Source: Flavobacterium sp. N2038
Lineage (GTDB): Bacteria; Bacteroidota; Bacteroidia; Flavobacteriales; Flavobacteriaceae
Reading direction: 5' to 3'
Assembly (NCBI RefSeq): GCF_025947185.1
Contig: NZ_CP110001.1
Location: 434,001-498,000 of the forward strand
DNA length: 64,000 nucleotides
This document shows positions 16,423-24,447 of this stretch, one piece after another (the first letter of the stretch is position 1; every line of letters starts with the position of its first letter). The position numbers were made by a program, and so were the translations under genes. The notes under the pieces are model-generated. The model saw only the letters and a list, made by a program, of their open reading frames with translations, did no database searches and was not told the DNA's origin.

Positions 16423-17772
16423 TTATTTTTCTCCAAAAATTTTAACGTCATCAACCATAAATGCCCCATTTAGAGTTTTATCTTTTCCAGAGCCAACATA
16501 TCTAAATGCAATATAAATGTTTCCCTGATAAGCTGATAAATCTATTCCCCCAGAGCTCATAAAAGCTCTTGAAGGCGTGGATAATGAAGGAACCTTAGCA
16601 TCTAATTTTATCCATTTTGCTTTAGTAATACTGGAACCATCAAAATTTGTTGAAACATAAACTTCGAGGGTATTTAAAGGCGAATCTAATTTTAAATCGT
16701 GCTGTGCACTTCTAAAAGACAGTATAGCATTTTTATAATTTGTTAAATTAATTTTTGGAGAAACCAACCATGCAATATTTTCTGCTGCTGTGGTGCTTGT
16801 AGTATTAAACTCTGCATAACCATTTCCGGCATAAACCATACTTTTCCATAATTTAGCAGCTTTCTCAACTATATTACTCCAGCCTGGTAATACAAAGTTT
16901 ACATTGTTTTTAACTGACTGAAAATCTTCAGCAAAAACAGGCGTATTTCTTTTTTCATTCATTACAATATCGCTTTCAGATCGAATCATCAATTGATAAT
17001 CAGAACCAAACTTGGTTAGAATCCCTCTTACTTTACCACTGCCTTCAGGAACAAAATGATCTGCAAATTTTGCATAACCGCTTGTTCTAAAAATAATTTG
17101 GTTACCTGATTTGTCTCTCAAATTCCAATTGGTTGACCCACCTACATTATTTGATTCTTCAAAATAATGACGACCTAGAGCTGCTTCAGTAAACTCAACA
17201 TCGTTTAATTCTATAAGAGTATTTAACTTATCATCAGAAAGTGCTTCTTCGATAGAAAGTGATTCTACTAATTCATTTTCATCAACAATTGTACACGATG
17301 CATGTAATACCTCTTTAATTTCATTTTGCGAAATTCGCCCAATTGTTGGATCTCCGGCATTACTTACATATAAAGTTCCAATCCTTAAACCTCCAAAATA
17401 CAAATCGGTAAATTGGTTTTTAAGTTTTATATAAACTTTATTTCCAATTCTGTAATCAATATAACTATTTGACATATCGATTGGCACACTAAAGCCAATT
17501 GCAGAATTTTTTGAAGATGGTTTTGTCTGAAATGAAATGCTTTTGAAAAAATTCCCCTCTTCATCACTTGAAACAACAAAGGCTTCTATGACATCATCAT
17601 AAAAATATTGTTTTGCTACATTTCCAGAAAGATCATAAATTTTTTCAACTGTTTTGTTTACCACAAAATCTGGTTGTGTACATTCTAACTTAGGGTTTTC
17701 AATTTCATTATTGCAACTGCAAAAAGACAGTAATGATAAGATAAAAAATAAATTTAACAGACTCTTTTTCAT
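16423..17772 (-). CDS. DUF5689 / choice-of-anchor J lipoprotein
   Basis: 449 residues. A lipoprotein signal ends around C18-C20 (SFCSC). Residues about 35-270 match the DUF5689 layout (IEAFVVSSDEEGNFFKSI, SIEEALSD..LNTLIELNDVEF, YQLMIRSESDI). The C-terminal 170 residues, from FAEDFQSV through FMVDDVKIFG, form a choice-of-anchor J beta-sandwich. It is encoded 18 bases after the TonB receptor gene, so it is probably the surface lipoprotein partner of that receptor. Ligand unknown. Confidence 0.85.
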   Translation of the reverse strand: MKKSLLNLFFILSLLSFCSCNNEIENPKLECTQPDFVVNKTVEKIYDLSGNVAKQYFYDDVIEAFVVSSDEEGNFFKSISFQTKPSSKNSAIGFSVPIDMSNSYIDYRIGNKVYIKLKNQFTDLYFGGLRIGTLYVSNAGDPTIGRISQNEIKEVLHASCTIVDENELVESLSIEEALSDDKLNTLIELNDVEFTEAALGRHYFEESNNVGGSTNWNLRDKSGNQIIFRTSGYAKFADHFVPEGSGKVRGILTKFGSDYQLMIRSESDIVMNEKRNTPVFAEDFQSVKNNVNFVLPGWSNIVEKAAKLWKSMVYAGNGYAEFNTTSTTAAENIAWLVSPKINLTNYKNAILSFRSAQHDLKLDSPLNTLEVYVSTNFDGSSITKAKWIKLDAKVPSLSTPSRAFMSSGGIDLSAYQGNIYIAFRYVGSGKDKTLNGAFMVDDVKIFGEK

Positions 17773-17790
17773 GATGGTAATTTTTCAGTT

Positions 17791-20607
17791 TTATAACCCA
17801 ATTGTAAGATTTAAAAAATAAGTTCGTCCGTAACCATAATAATATTTTGGCCCAAGAGAAGGAGTTCCACTGGAAACATCCTGATTTAATGCTCTAAAAT
17901 TTGCATTTCTGGCTTGTTCAAAACCTCCCGTCTTATATGCTAAATCCAAAACATTATTTACGCTGGCAAAGAGACCGACATACTTTTTATGTGCACGCCA
18001 TGATTTTCCTCCATTTATATTTAATAAAGTCACAGGATTAAATTTTTCTTGTTTTAATAATTCATTACCTCTTTCAGAAGTTGCCTCTGGAAATGGAAAG
18101 CCATTTGCTGAATTAATATAGAATTGTTGTGTTCTAGAAATTGGAGAGACATCAATATAACTTTCTGCTAAATAATTAATATTGGTTCCTATCCACCAAA
18201 ATTTTGGGTCGCGATACTCTAATCCTAATGAATAAGCCTGCTGCGGAGTTCCGGCTTGTTTATAATTTTTAAGGTAAGAAGGGCCAAAATCAAAAGTTAC
18301 AGGGGTATTGGTTCTGGCTATATTTGCATCGTTTGTAATTGTAACATTTGGGTTACTATTATAAATATAACTTCCGTATGCAGCTGAAAAAGTAGTTTTT
18401 AAAGTAGATAAAATTTGGTATTCGAAACTTAATTCTGTTCCAGTATTTTTTTTATCCAAATGCGTTAAAGTCTGACTTACAAAAGCATCCACCGCATCGT
18501 AACCCGCTCCCTTGTTAAAAATTCCTTCAGCATAAAAAAAAGAGGTTTGCGATGTGTTTTTAATTAAAGTGTAATAAGTGGTTAAACGCAATTTCAGTTT
18601 TGGAGAGTGATAAACATAATTAAGCTCGGCGCTGGTAATATTTTCACTTTCAATACCATCAATGACCGTATTATTTAAGCGTGAATTAGAAAACGTATTT
18701 CGTAACGAAGGCGCACGTGTGAGATGAGCTCCATTAAAATACAACAATTGTTTCCCTGAGATTTTATATGTAAATCCACCTTTAAAACCAAAGTTTTCAA
18801 AATTGACTTTTGCACTTTTTCCTAAAGAATTTGTTGGATAAAGTCCGTTCTGATACAATCCTTCTCTTTGATAATCTGACACTGAATAAGATTGCGCCAA
18901 ATAGAATTCTGTTTTATTATACGAAAATTTAAACTGTGCAAAAACATCTAAAACATTTGCCAGAAGATTATAATTATAGCCATATGTATCTCCTTCTTTC
19001 ACTTGCCTGTTCGGATTTTGCAAATCAGATTGTGAAAGACTACCTTTATAAAACGGATCAATATCTTCAAAATACGCTCCACCTAGAAGATCCAGTAAAT
19101 ACTGAAAATTATGAGACTTTAGATTCCGAAAAGTAAATCCTCCATCAAAAGAAATATTAGGAGTAATTTGCTTATTTAGATTTGAATTCAGTGCAAAAGT
19201 TCGATCATCAGTTCTGTCTTCGTACAGAACATAATGACTTTTTGCAGGTTCGTAACCATTTTTATCAGGTTTTTGATTTGCAAAATATATTTCGTTCCAA
19301 TTAATCTGAGGATTTGCAAGAAATGCAATTCTATTTTTTTCTGCCTTTTCATAATCCGGTGTAAAGTCACCGGAAAACTCCCCTTTGTCTTTTGCGTAAA
19401 GAGAACTAAAATAACTTGGCATCTTTTTATAATAAACAGGATCCGGACTATCTGCATTTTGATAATCCAAATTACTGTTGCCTACTTTTCCAAATTGATA
19501 CATTGCGCTCGAATTCAGGTTTGTTTTATCATCAATTTTAAAATAATGATTGAGCATAAACAGCGGCTCTTCGACATTCTTCACTCTGGCATTTCGTTTT
19601 TTATCATGCTGATATCCCCAATACGAATTGTACTTTTCACCCATAAAACTGGTCACTTCATTAGTATTTGGAGAATTTTTTCCACGGGAATTTGGTGTAT
19701 AAAATCCGGTAAAATTGAGTGAGTTTCTCTTATTTAGTTGTTTTTCTACACTAATAAAAAAAGAATCGGCATTAAAATTTGTTCCTTCAAAATAACCTTC
19801 GTCTGCCCATCTTTTTCCTGCAGAGACTACATAAGCCCAGCCCTTTGCATTCATTCCGGAAGCATACGTTCCAATCGCACGCAAACTATAGGTTGTATTG
19901 CTTCCGGAAAAGGTCAACTGCGTTCCTTTTCTATATAAAGAAGCTCGTGTAAATATCTGCTGCGTTCCTAAGACACCTCCAAAAGTATAATTTGAAGCTG
20001 CCGTTCCAACTGAAAATTCCTGATTTCGAAGTACATTATTTAATCCACCCCAGTTGTTCCATTGCGGTCTGCCGTCGTAGATTTTATTCATGGTCATTCC
20101 GTTGAGCATCATGGTTCCATTTTCGCTGTCTAAGCCACGAATCCGAAATCGGGCCTGTCCCCAATTAAATGCCGAAGCCTGCATAAAAGCATCTTTTGAA
20201 GATTGTAAAAGCCCGGAAGTCATTTCAGATGAACTATTGTCATCAGACAAATCACTGTCTAATAATGTGATCAATGCCGCTGGGACTTCATCAGAATAAA
20301 TATCTTCCAACTGCAATACTCCCAGATATACAATCTGACCAAAATTAGACTGAATTTTCAGCAATAAATCTTTACAGTCCTGACTGTGAACTAAAAGCAG
20401 CTGTTCACCCTCTATAGGAGAATGCAGTTCAAATTTGCCACTTTTAGAAGTAAGTTTTGTTATAGAAGAATTCTGAATACTTACTACAACATTCTCCAAA
20501 GGATTTTGTGTTTTGGCATCAACAACAACTCCTCTAAAAATTGTTTCCTGTGCAAAAACAAAACTAAAAGGCCCTAAAATAAAAAAGACGATGTATTTTT
20601 TAACCAT
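17791..20607 (-). CDS. TonB-dependent receptor with carboxypeptidase-like regulatory domain
   Basis: 938 residues. Order: signal peptide (1-19), a CarboxypepD_reg-like beta-sandwich (about 22-95, FRGVVVDAKTQNPLENVVVSI), a plug with FRIRGLDSENGTMMLNGM, and a 22-strand barrel to the C-terminus (YFLNLTIGL). It imports a ligand across the outer membrane using TonB energy. The downstream DUF5689 lipoprotein is a likely partner. There is no SusD homologue and no visible enzyme next to it, so the substrate cannot be assigned. Confidence 0.93.
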   Translation of the reverse strand: MVKKYIVFFILGPFSFVFAQETIFRGVVVDAKTQNPLENVVVSIQNSSITKLTSKSGKFELHSPIEGEQLLLVHSQDCKDLLLKIQSNFGQIVYLGVLQLEDIYSDEVPAALITLLDSDLSDDNSSSEMTSGLLQSSKDAFMQASAFNWGQARFRIRGLDSENGTMMLNGMTMNKIYDGRPQWNNWGGLNNVLRNQEFSVGTAASNYTFGGVLGTQQIFTRASLYRKGTQLTFSGSNTTYSLRAIGTYASGMNAKGWAYVVSAGKRWADEGYFEGTNFNADSFFISVEKQLNKRNSLNFTGFYTPNSRGKNSPNTNEVTSFMGEKYNSYWGYQHDKKRNARVKNVEEPLFMLNHYFKIDDKTNLNSSAMYQFGKVGNSNLDYQNADSPDPVYYKKMPSYFSSLYAKDKGEFSGDFTPDYEKAEKNRIAFLANPQINWNEIYFANQKPDKNGYEPAKSHYVLYEDRTDDRTFALNSNLNKQITPNISFDGGFTFRNLKSHNFQYLLDLLGGAYFEDIDPFYKGSLSQSDLQNPNRQVKEGDTYGYNYNLLANVLDVFAQFKFSYNKTEFYLAQSYSVSDYQREGLYQNGLYPTNSLGKSAKVNFENFGFKGGFTYKISGKQLLYFNGAHLTRAPSLRNTFSNSRLNNTVIDGIESENITSAELNYVYHSPKLKLRLTTYYTLIKNTSQTSFFYAEGIFNKGAGYDAVDAFVSQTLTHLDKKNTGTELSFEYQILSTLKTTFSAAYGSYIYNSNPNVTITNDANIARTNTPVTFDFGPSYLKNYKQAGTPQQAYSLGLEYRDPKFWWIGTNINYLAESYIDVSPISRTQQFYINSANGFPFPEATSERGNELLKQEKFNPVTLLNINGGKSWRAHKKYVGLFASVNNVLDLAYKTGGFEQARNANFRALNQDVSSGTPSLGPKYYYGYGRTYFLNLTIGL

Positions 20608-20801
20608 TTAAAATCCAATTTACTTTGAAAATAATTTTAGGATGACAATCCTTTATTCAAAAGATAAAATTGGTTTTTGGAAAAGTAAATTTTAAAACGA
20701 AAGTGTTACTGCTTTAAATTCAAATATATACAAAATATTTAATATTAAATAAATTCTTACAAATTTTATTTAGCATTAATCAAAAATAAAAACAATTATA
20801 A

Positions 20802-22019
20802 TTATGCTTCTACTCTAATTTTAGAAACCATAAAGGCGATCAGAACACCAAAAATTCCTATAAAGGCAAAAGAAAACTGTAGTCCAAAGTTTTGAGCAAT
20901 ATGACCAATTACTGGTGGTCCCATTAAAAATCCTAAAAAACTAACGCTTGAAACTATTGTTAAAGCTTCTCCTGGTGGAACAGTTGGATTTTTTCCGGCC
21001 AAACTATAAACAGTCGGAACAATCGTTGCAACACCCAGACCAACTGCCATAAATGCAATGGTACAAGGAACAATATAAGGAAGAAAAACAGCTGTAAAAA
21101 GCCCGGCAGAAATCATAACACCACTAATTTGCATCACGCGTTCCCTACCAAATTTATTAATAAGACCATCGCCTAAAAATCTTCCGCTGGCCATCATAAT
21201 CATAAATGAGGTATATCCTAAAATTACTAAAGGCCCGGGAGCTTTTACAATATCTTTAAAATAAACACCACTCCAGTCAAACATTACGCCTTCGCTTGCC
21301 ATACTGCAAAAACCAATAACTCCCAACCAGATTAAAGTGGCATCAGGTTTTGCAAACAATTTCTTTTTCTCTGTATTATGTTTGATTTTTTCTTTGGCTT
21401 TAACCAAAAATTTAAAATTAAAGGCAACCATTAACAAGACAACTCCGCCTACAATTAAAAAATGATGTAATGGAGATAAATGCAAAGCCAGCATTCCCAA
21501 CCCTACCAAAGCCCCTGTAAATCCGGCAAAGCTCCACATGCCATGAAAAGAAGACATGATTGTTTTTCTAAAAAGAACTTCGGTATAAACGCCTTGTGTA
21601 TTTACGGCTATATTGGCCAAATTTCCGAATAAACCAAACAAAAATAAACCCACAGATAATTGGAAAGCCGTTGTTGCCAAACCTAAATTGGCCAGACACA
21701 ATACGTACATAATTAAAGAAAAGATCAAAATTCGATGACTTCCAAATTTGGTAACCATTTTTCCTGAAAAAGGCATGATTACCAATTGCCCCATTGGCAG
21801 CGCAAAAAGTATAGATCCCAAATCACCTTCGGTTAAGTGCAAAGCTGTTTTAATATCCGGAATTCGGCTTGCCCAGGTGGCAAAACTTAAACCCATTCCA
21901 AAATAAAACATTCCAACCGCAAAACGAATTCGGTTTAAATAAGAAGCTTTTGCTTCTCTGTAAACTTTCTTAATTTTTCCTTTGGTCTGAAAAAGTTGTA
22001 ATGGATTGAAATTGATCAA
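20802..22019 (-). CDS. MFS transporter
   Basis: 405 residues with about 12 hydrophobic segments and a cytoplasmic basic loop in the middle (KAKEKIKHNTEKKK, after segment 6). The pattern GLSFATWASRIPDIKTAL near the N-terminus and FGRERVMQISG are those of the YbjJ-like branch of the major facilitator superfamily, often annotated as sugar or drug transporters. Substrate unknown. It stands alone; 194 AT-rich bases separate it from the TonB receptor gene. Confidence 0.88.
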   Translation of the reverse strand: MINFNPLQLFQTKGKIKKVYREAKASYLNRIRFAVGMFYFGMGLSFATWASRIPDIKTALHLTEGDLGSILFALPMGQLVIMPFSGKMVTKFGSHRILIFSLIMYVLCLANLGLATTAFQLSVGLFLFGLFGNLANIAVNTQGVYTEVLFRKTIMSSFHGMWSFAGFTGALVGLGMLALHLSPLHHFLIVGGVVLLMVAFNFKFLVKAKEKIKHNTEKKKLFAKPDATLIWLGVIGFCSMASEGVMFDWSGVYFKDIVKAPGPLVILGYTSFMIMMASGRFLGDGLINKFGRERVMQISGVMISAGLFTAVFLPYIVPCTIAFMAVGLGVATIVPTVYSLAGKNPTVPPGEALTIVSSVSFLGFLMGPPVIGHIAQNFGLQFSFAFIGIFGVLIAFMVSKIRVEA

Positions 22020-22234
22020 AATTATCTCGTTTTGGGATTATATCATAAAAGTACAAAAATCCTTTTTTATATATCTATCCTAACTGGTTCTTCCCTTATT
22101 TATATCGTTATTGTTTATAATTTGAGACCCATTTTAAAAAAAAGCTTTATCATAAACTCATCCAAAAATATTTTCATAAACATATAAAAAACAATTTCAT
22201 GATCGACTACACTTCATATTTCCCAATTATCTAA

Positions 22235-22265
22235 TTGTTCAATTCTCGAATTAACCCTATTTTTG
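22235..22265 (+). promoter_or_regulatory. Promoter of pth (TTG-N20-TATTTTTG)
   Basis: TTG at 22235-22237, a 20-base spacer and TATTTTTG at 22258-22265 match the Bacteroidota sigma consensus in full. Initiation would fall at about 22270-22273. This is at the first possible ATG, which favours the later ATG at 22330. Confidence 0.65.
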
Positions 22266-22329
22266 CCTTATGATAAAATGGATAACAAAACTGTTTTCAT
22301 CAACACAAAAAGAAGAGAACATAGACAAT

Positions 22330-22896
22330 ATGAAAAAATATTTAATCGTAGGACTTGGTAATATTGGAGCCGAATACGTAAATACAAGACACAACATTGG
22401 ATTTAAAGTACTTGATTTTTTAGCTAAAAAAGAAGGTCTTTCATTTGAAACGGTAAAGTTGGGTGCTTTGGCTGAATATAAATTTAAAGGCAGAACTTTT
22501 TTCCTTCTGAAACCAAATACTTATATGAATCTCAGCGGAAAAGCTGTTAAATACTGGATGGATAAAGAGAATATTCCATTAGAAAACATTTTGGTAATTA
22601 CCGATGATTTGAATTTATCTTTTGGAACTATCCGAATTAAACCTAAAGGAAGTGATGGAGGTCATAATGGCCTAAAAAACATCAATTTGGTACTGAATAC
22701 ACAAAATTATACCCGTTTTAGATTTGGAATCAGTGATCAGTTTAAAAAAGGGCAACAAGTTGATTATGTTTTAGGTGACTGGGACGAAGATGAAAAGGCA
22801 AAATTGACTGAACGTCTTGAAGTATCAGCAGAAATTATAAAATCCTTTGGAACTGCCGGATTAGAAAACACGATGACAACTTTTAATGGAAAATAA
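22330..22896 (+). CDS. pth: Aminoacyl-tRNA (peptidyl-tRNA) hydrolase
   Basis: 188 residues from the ATG at 22330, close to the usual Pth length. It releases peptides from stray peptidyl-tRNA. The start KYLIVGLGNIGAEYVNTRHNIGF has the family's conserved N and catalytic H, followed by KPNTYMNLSGKAV, DDLNLSFG and GSDGGHNGLKN. An in-frame ATG at 22270 would add 20 residues (MIKWITKLFSSTQKEENIDN), but it coincides with the predicted transcription start. A leaderless longer form cannot be excluded. Confidence 0.93.
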   Translation: MKKYLIVGLGNIGAEYVNTRHNIGFKVLDFLAKKEGLSFETVKLGALAEYKFKGRTFFLLKPNTYMNLSGKAVKYWMDKENIPLENILVITDDLNLSFGTIRIKPKGSDGGHNGLKNINLVLNTQNYTRFRFGISDQFKKGQQVDYVLGDWDEDEKAKLTERLEVSAEIIKSFGTAGLENTMTTFNGK

Positions 22897-23034
22897 AGAT
22901 TTACAAGTATTTAAGTCTTTAAAAACCAAATTATCAATTTATTAAATGGAATAATAACCAAATAGTATTTTCAATTCCAAAGTTAAATGTCTAAATTTGG
23001 ATAAATTATTATAAATCCTAAAAATCATAATATC

Positions 23035-23643
23035 ATGGCTTTTGAATTACCACAATTACCTTATGCATATGATGCATTAGAACCACATATTGATGCTCGT
23101 ACAATGGAAATTCACCATTCTAAACATCATAATGCATACACAACAAATCTTAATGCAGCTATTGCAGGGACAGATTTGGAAGGAAAAACAATCGAAAATA
23201 TCTTAATCAACTTAGATAAATCAAACGCTGCAGTTCGTAACAATGGTGGAGGTTTTTACAACCACAATTTATTCTGGACTGTAATGTCTCCAAACGGAGG
23301 AGGATTACCAACTGGTGATTTATTAGCAGCAATTGAAGCTTCTTTTGGTTCTTTTGAAGAATTTAAAGCAAAATTTGCTAAAGCCGGAGCTACACAATTT
23401 GGTTCAGGATGGGCTTGGTTATGTGTACAAAAAGGTGGAAAATTAGATGTTTGCGGAACTCCTAATCAAGATAATCCATTAATGCCGGAAGTTGGTTGCG
23501 AAGGAACTCCAATTTTAGGTATGGACGTTTGGGAACATGCTTACTACTTAAACTACCAAAACAGAAGACCAGATTACATCGAAGCTTTCTTTAATGTTAT
23601 TAACTGGACAGAAGTTGCAAGAAGATTTGCTTTAGACAAATAA
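23035..23643 (+). CDS. sod: Superoxide dismutase, Fe/Mn type
   Basis: 202 residues, the usual size. It converts superoxide to oxygen and hydrogen peroxide in the cytoplasm. The metal ligands are visible: H in [12 protein letters not shown] in [11 protein letters not shown], and D and H in [20 protein letters not shown]. Whether Fe or Mn is used cannot be decided by eye. A -7 match TAAATTTG lies at 22992-22999, 35 bases before the ATG. Confidence 0.96.
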   Translation: MAFELPQLPYAYDALEPHIDARTMEIHHSKHHNAYTTNLNAAIAGTDLEGKTIENILINLDKSNAAVRNNGGGFYNHNLFWTVMSPNGGGLPTGDLLAAIEASFGSFEEFKAKFAKAGATQFGSGWAWLCVQKGGKLDVCGTPNQDNPLMPEVGCEGTPILGMDVWEHAYYLNYQNRRPDYIEAFFNVINWTEVARRFALDK

Positions 23644-23770
23644 GAGAATAGAGTAAAGATTATAGAATAAAGATTATAGAACAAAGAGAAAAGACGGATA
23701 ACGTAGTGTTACCCGTCTTTTTTTGTGATTTATATTTTTTCTTTGTTCTATAATCTTTATTCTTTGCTCT
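23644..23770. repeat. Inverted repeat, AGATTATAGAA family, copy 1
   Basis: Tandem units of the type aaagattatagaacaaaga on the left and their reverse complement tctttgttctataatcttt on the right. Between them is a small hairpin (gacgg...ccgtc followed by TTTTTTT) that can act as the sod terminator. A diverged second copy lies at 23940-24078. The unit-duplicated arms recall the AGTC family. Confidence 0.7.
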
Positions 23771-23787
23771 AAAGAAAAAAAAGAAAA

Positions 23788-23863
23788 TAAAAAAGGCGAA
23801 ATCTCTTTCGCCTTTTTTGCCCCAAATCTACCATAAACTTAACCTACTAATGTTATGGTTCAG
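23788..23863 (-). ncRNA. Small RNA, tandem copy 1
   Basis: About 72 nt on the minus strand. It starts with a hairpin (ACCATAA ... TTATGGT), followed by GATTTGGGGC and a terminator stem GGCGAAAGAGATTTCGCC with a U tract. It is nearly identical to copies 2 and 3. The upstream sequence has only a weak promoter (TTTG-N16-TACATTTA). See copy 3 for the best promoter. It might belong to the Flavo-1 class, but I could not compare it with the Rfam model. Confidence 0.65.
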
Positions 23864-23939
23864 TAAATGTATGGCAGCTATTTGTAGCAAAAAAACTTTT
23901 TAGATGAATGGTAAATATATCCGATTAAGTTAAACCAGG

Positions 23940-24078
23940 AGAGAGTGAAGAGTCGAGAAAATAGATTATAGAATATAGATTATAGAACATAGAAAAAAGA
24001 TGAAAGACCGAAATACAATGTGTCTATTTTTTATCTGTACTTCTTTTTTGTCTATATTCTTTGTTCTATATTCTCTAA
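23940..24078. repeat. Inverted repeat, AGATTATAGAA family, copy 2
   Basis: Left units tagattatagaatatagat and agattatagaacatag with right units ctttgttctatattctc. It lies between small-RNA copies 1 and 2, as copy 1 of the repeat lies between sod and small-RNA copy 1. The repeat plus small RNA thus look like one duplicated unit of about 300 bp. Confidence 0.6.
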
Positions 24079-24091
24079 AAAAAAAAGAAAA

Positions 24092-24167
24092 TAAAAAAGG
24101 CGAAATCTCTTTCGCCTTTTTTGCCCCAAATCTACCATAAACTTAACCTACTAATGTTATGGTTCGG
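24092..24167 (-). ncRNA. Small RNA, tandem copy 2
   Basis: Identical in the 5' hairpin, the GATTTGGGGC linker and the terminator stem to copy 1. The upstream 70 bases are also close to those of copy 1, showing a recent duplication. No TTG box is present at the expected distance, so this copy may be weakly expressed. Confidence 0.65.
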
Positions 24168-24275
24168 TAAATGTATGGCGACTATATGTAGTAAAAAAAC
24201 TTTTTAGATGAATGGTAAATATTTTCGATAAAGTGATTCTAGCAATCTCTTTTATAAATACTTATCTGAATAAAA

Positions 24276-24350
24276 TAAAAAAGGTGGAATTGCTTCCACC
24301 CTTTTTGCCCCAAATCTACCATAAACTTAACCTACTAATGTTATGGTATT
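24276..24350 (-). ncRNA. Small RNA, tandem copy 3 (best promoter)
   Basis: Shares the full 5' hairpin and linker with copies 1 and 2, but its terminator stem is GGTGGAAGCAATTCCACC. Compared with the other copies, two base pairs changed on both sides (C-G to U-A and A-U to G-C), so pairing is kept. It has its own complete promoter at 24352-24383. This supports a real, transcribed structured RNA. Confidence 0.75.
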
Positions 24351-24351
24351 T

Positions 24352-24383
24352 CAAAAGTATCATTGCTTTTCATTTTCACCAAA
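24352..24383 (-). promoter_or_regulatory. Promoter of small RNA copy 3
   Basis: Reading the minus strand: TTTG (24383-24380), a 20-base spacer, TACTTTTG (24359-24352), an exact match to the Bacteroidota promoter consensus. The RNA hairpin starts about 5 bases further on. Confidence 0.75.
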
Positions 24384-24447
24384 CAAACAGGATGAACGGC
24401 AAAAAAAACCGATGAAATGCACAAATTAACCTTTTATTAGTATTTTA

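Noticed and set aside
19234..19722. 162-codon open frame antisense to the TonB receptor gene
   Set aside because: It is a shadow of the receptor gene: cysteine- and isoleucine-rich with no domain, while the minus-strand product is a clear TonB receptor.
23772..24350. CRISPR array or simple triple terminator
   Set aside because: The three similar blocks include a conserved 5' hairpin and, for one, a complete promoter on the minus strand, which fits small-RNA genes better.
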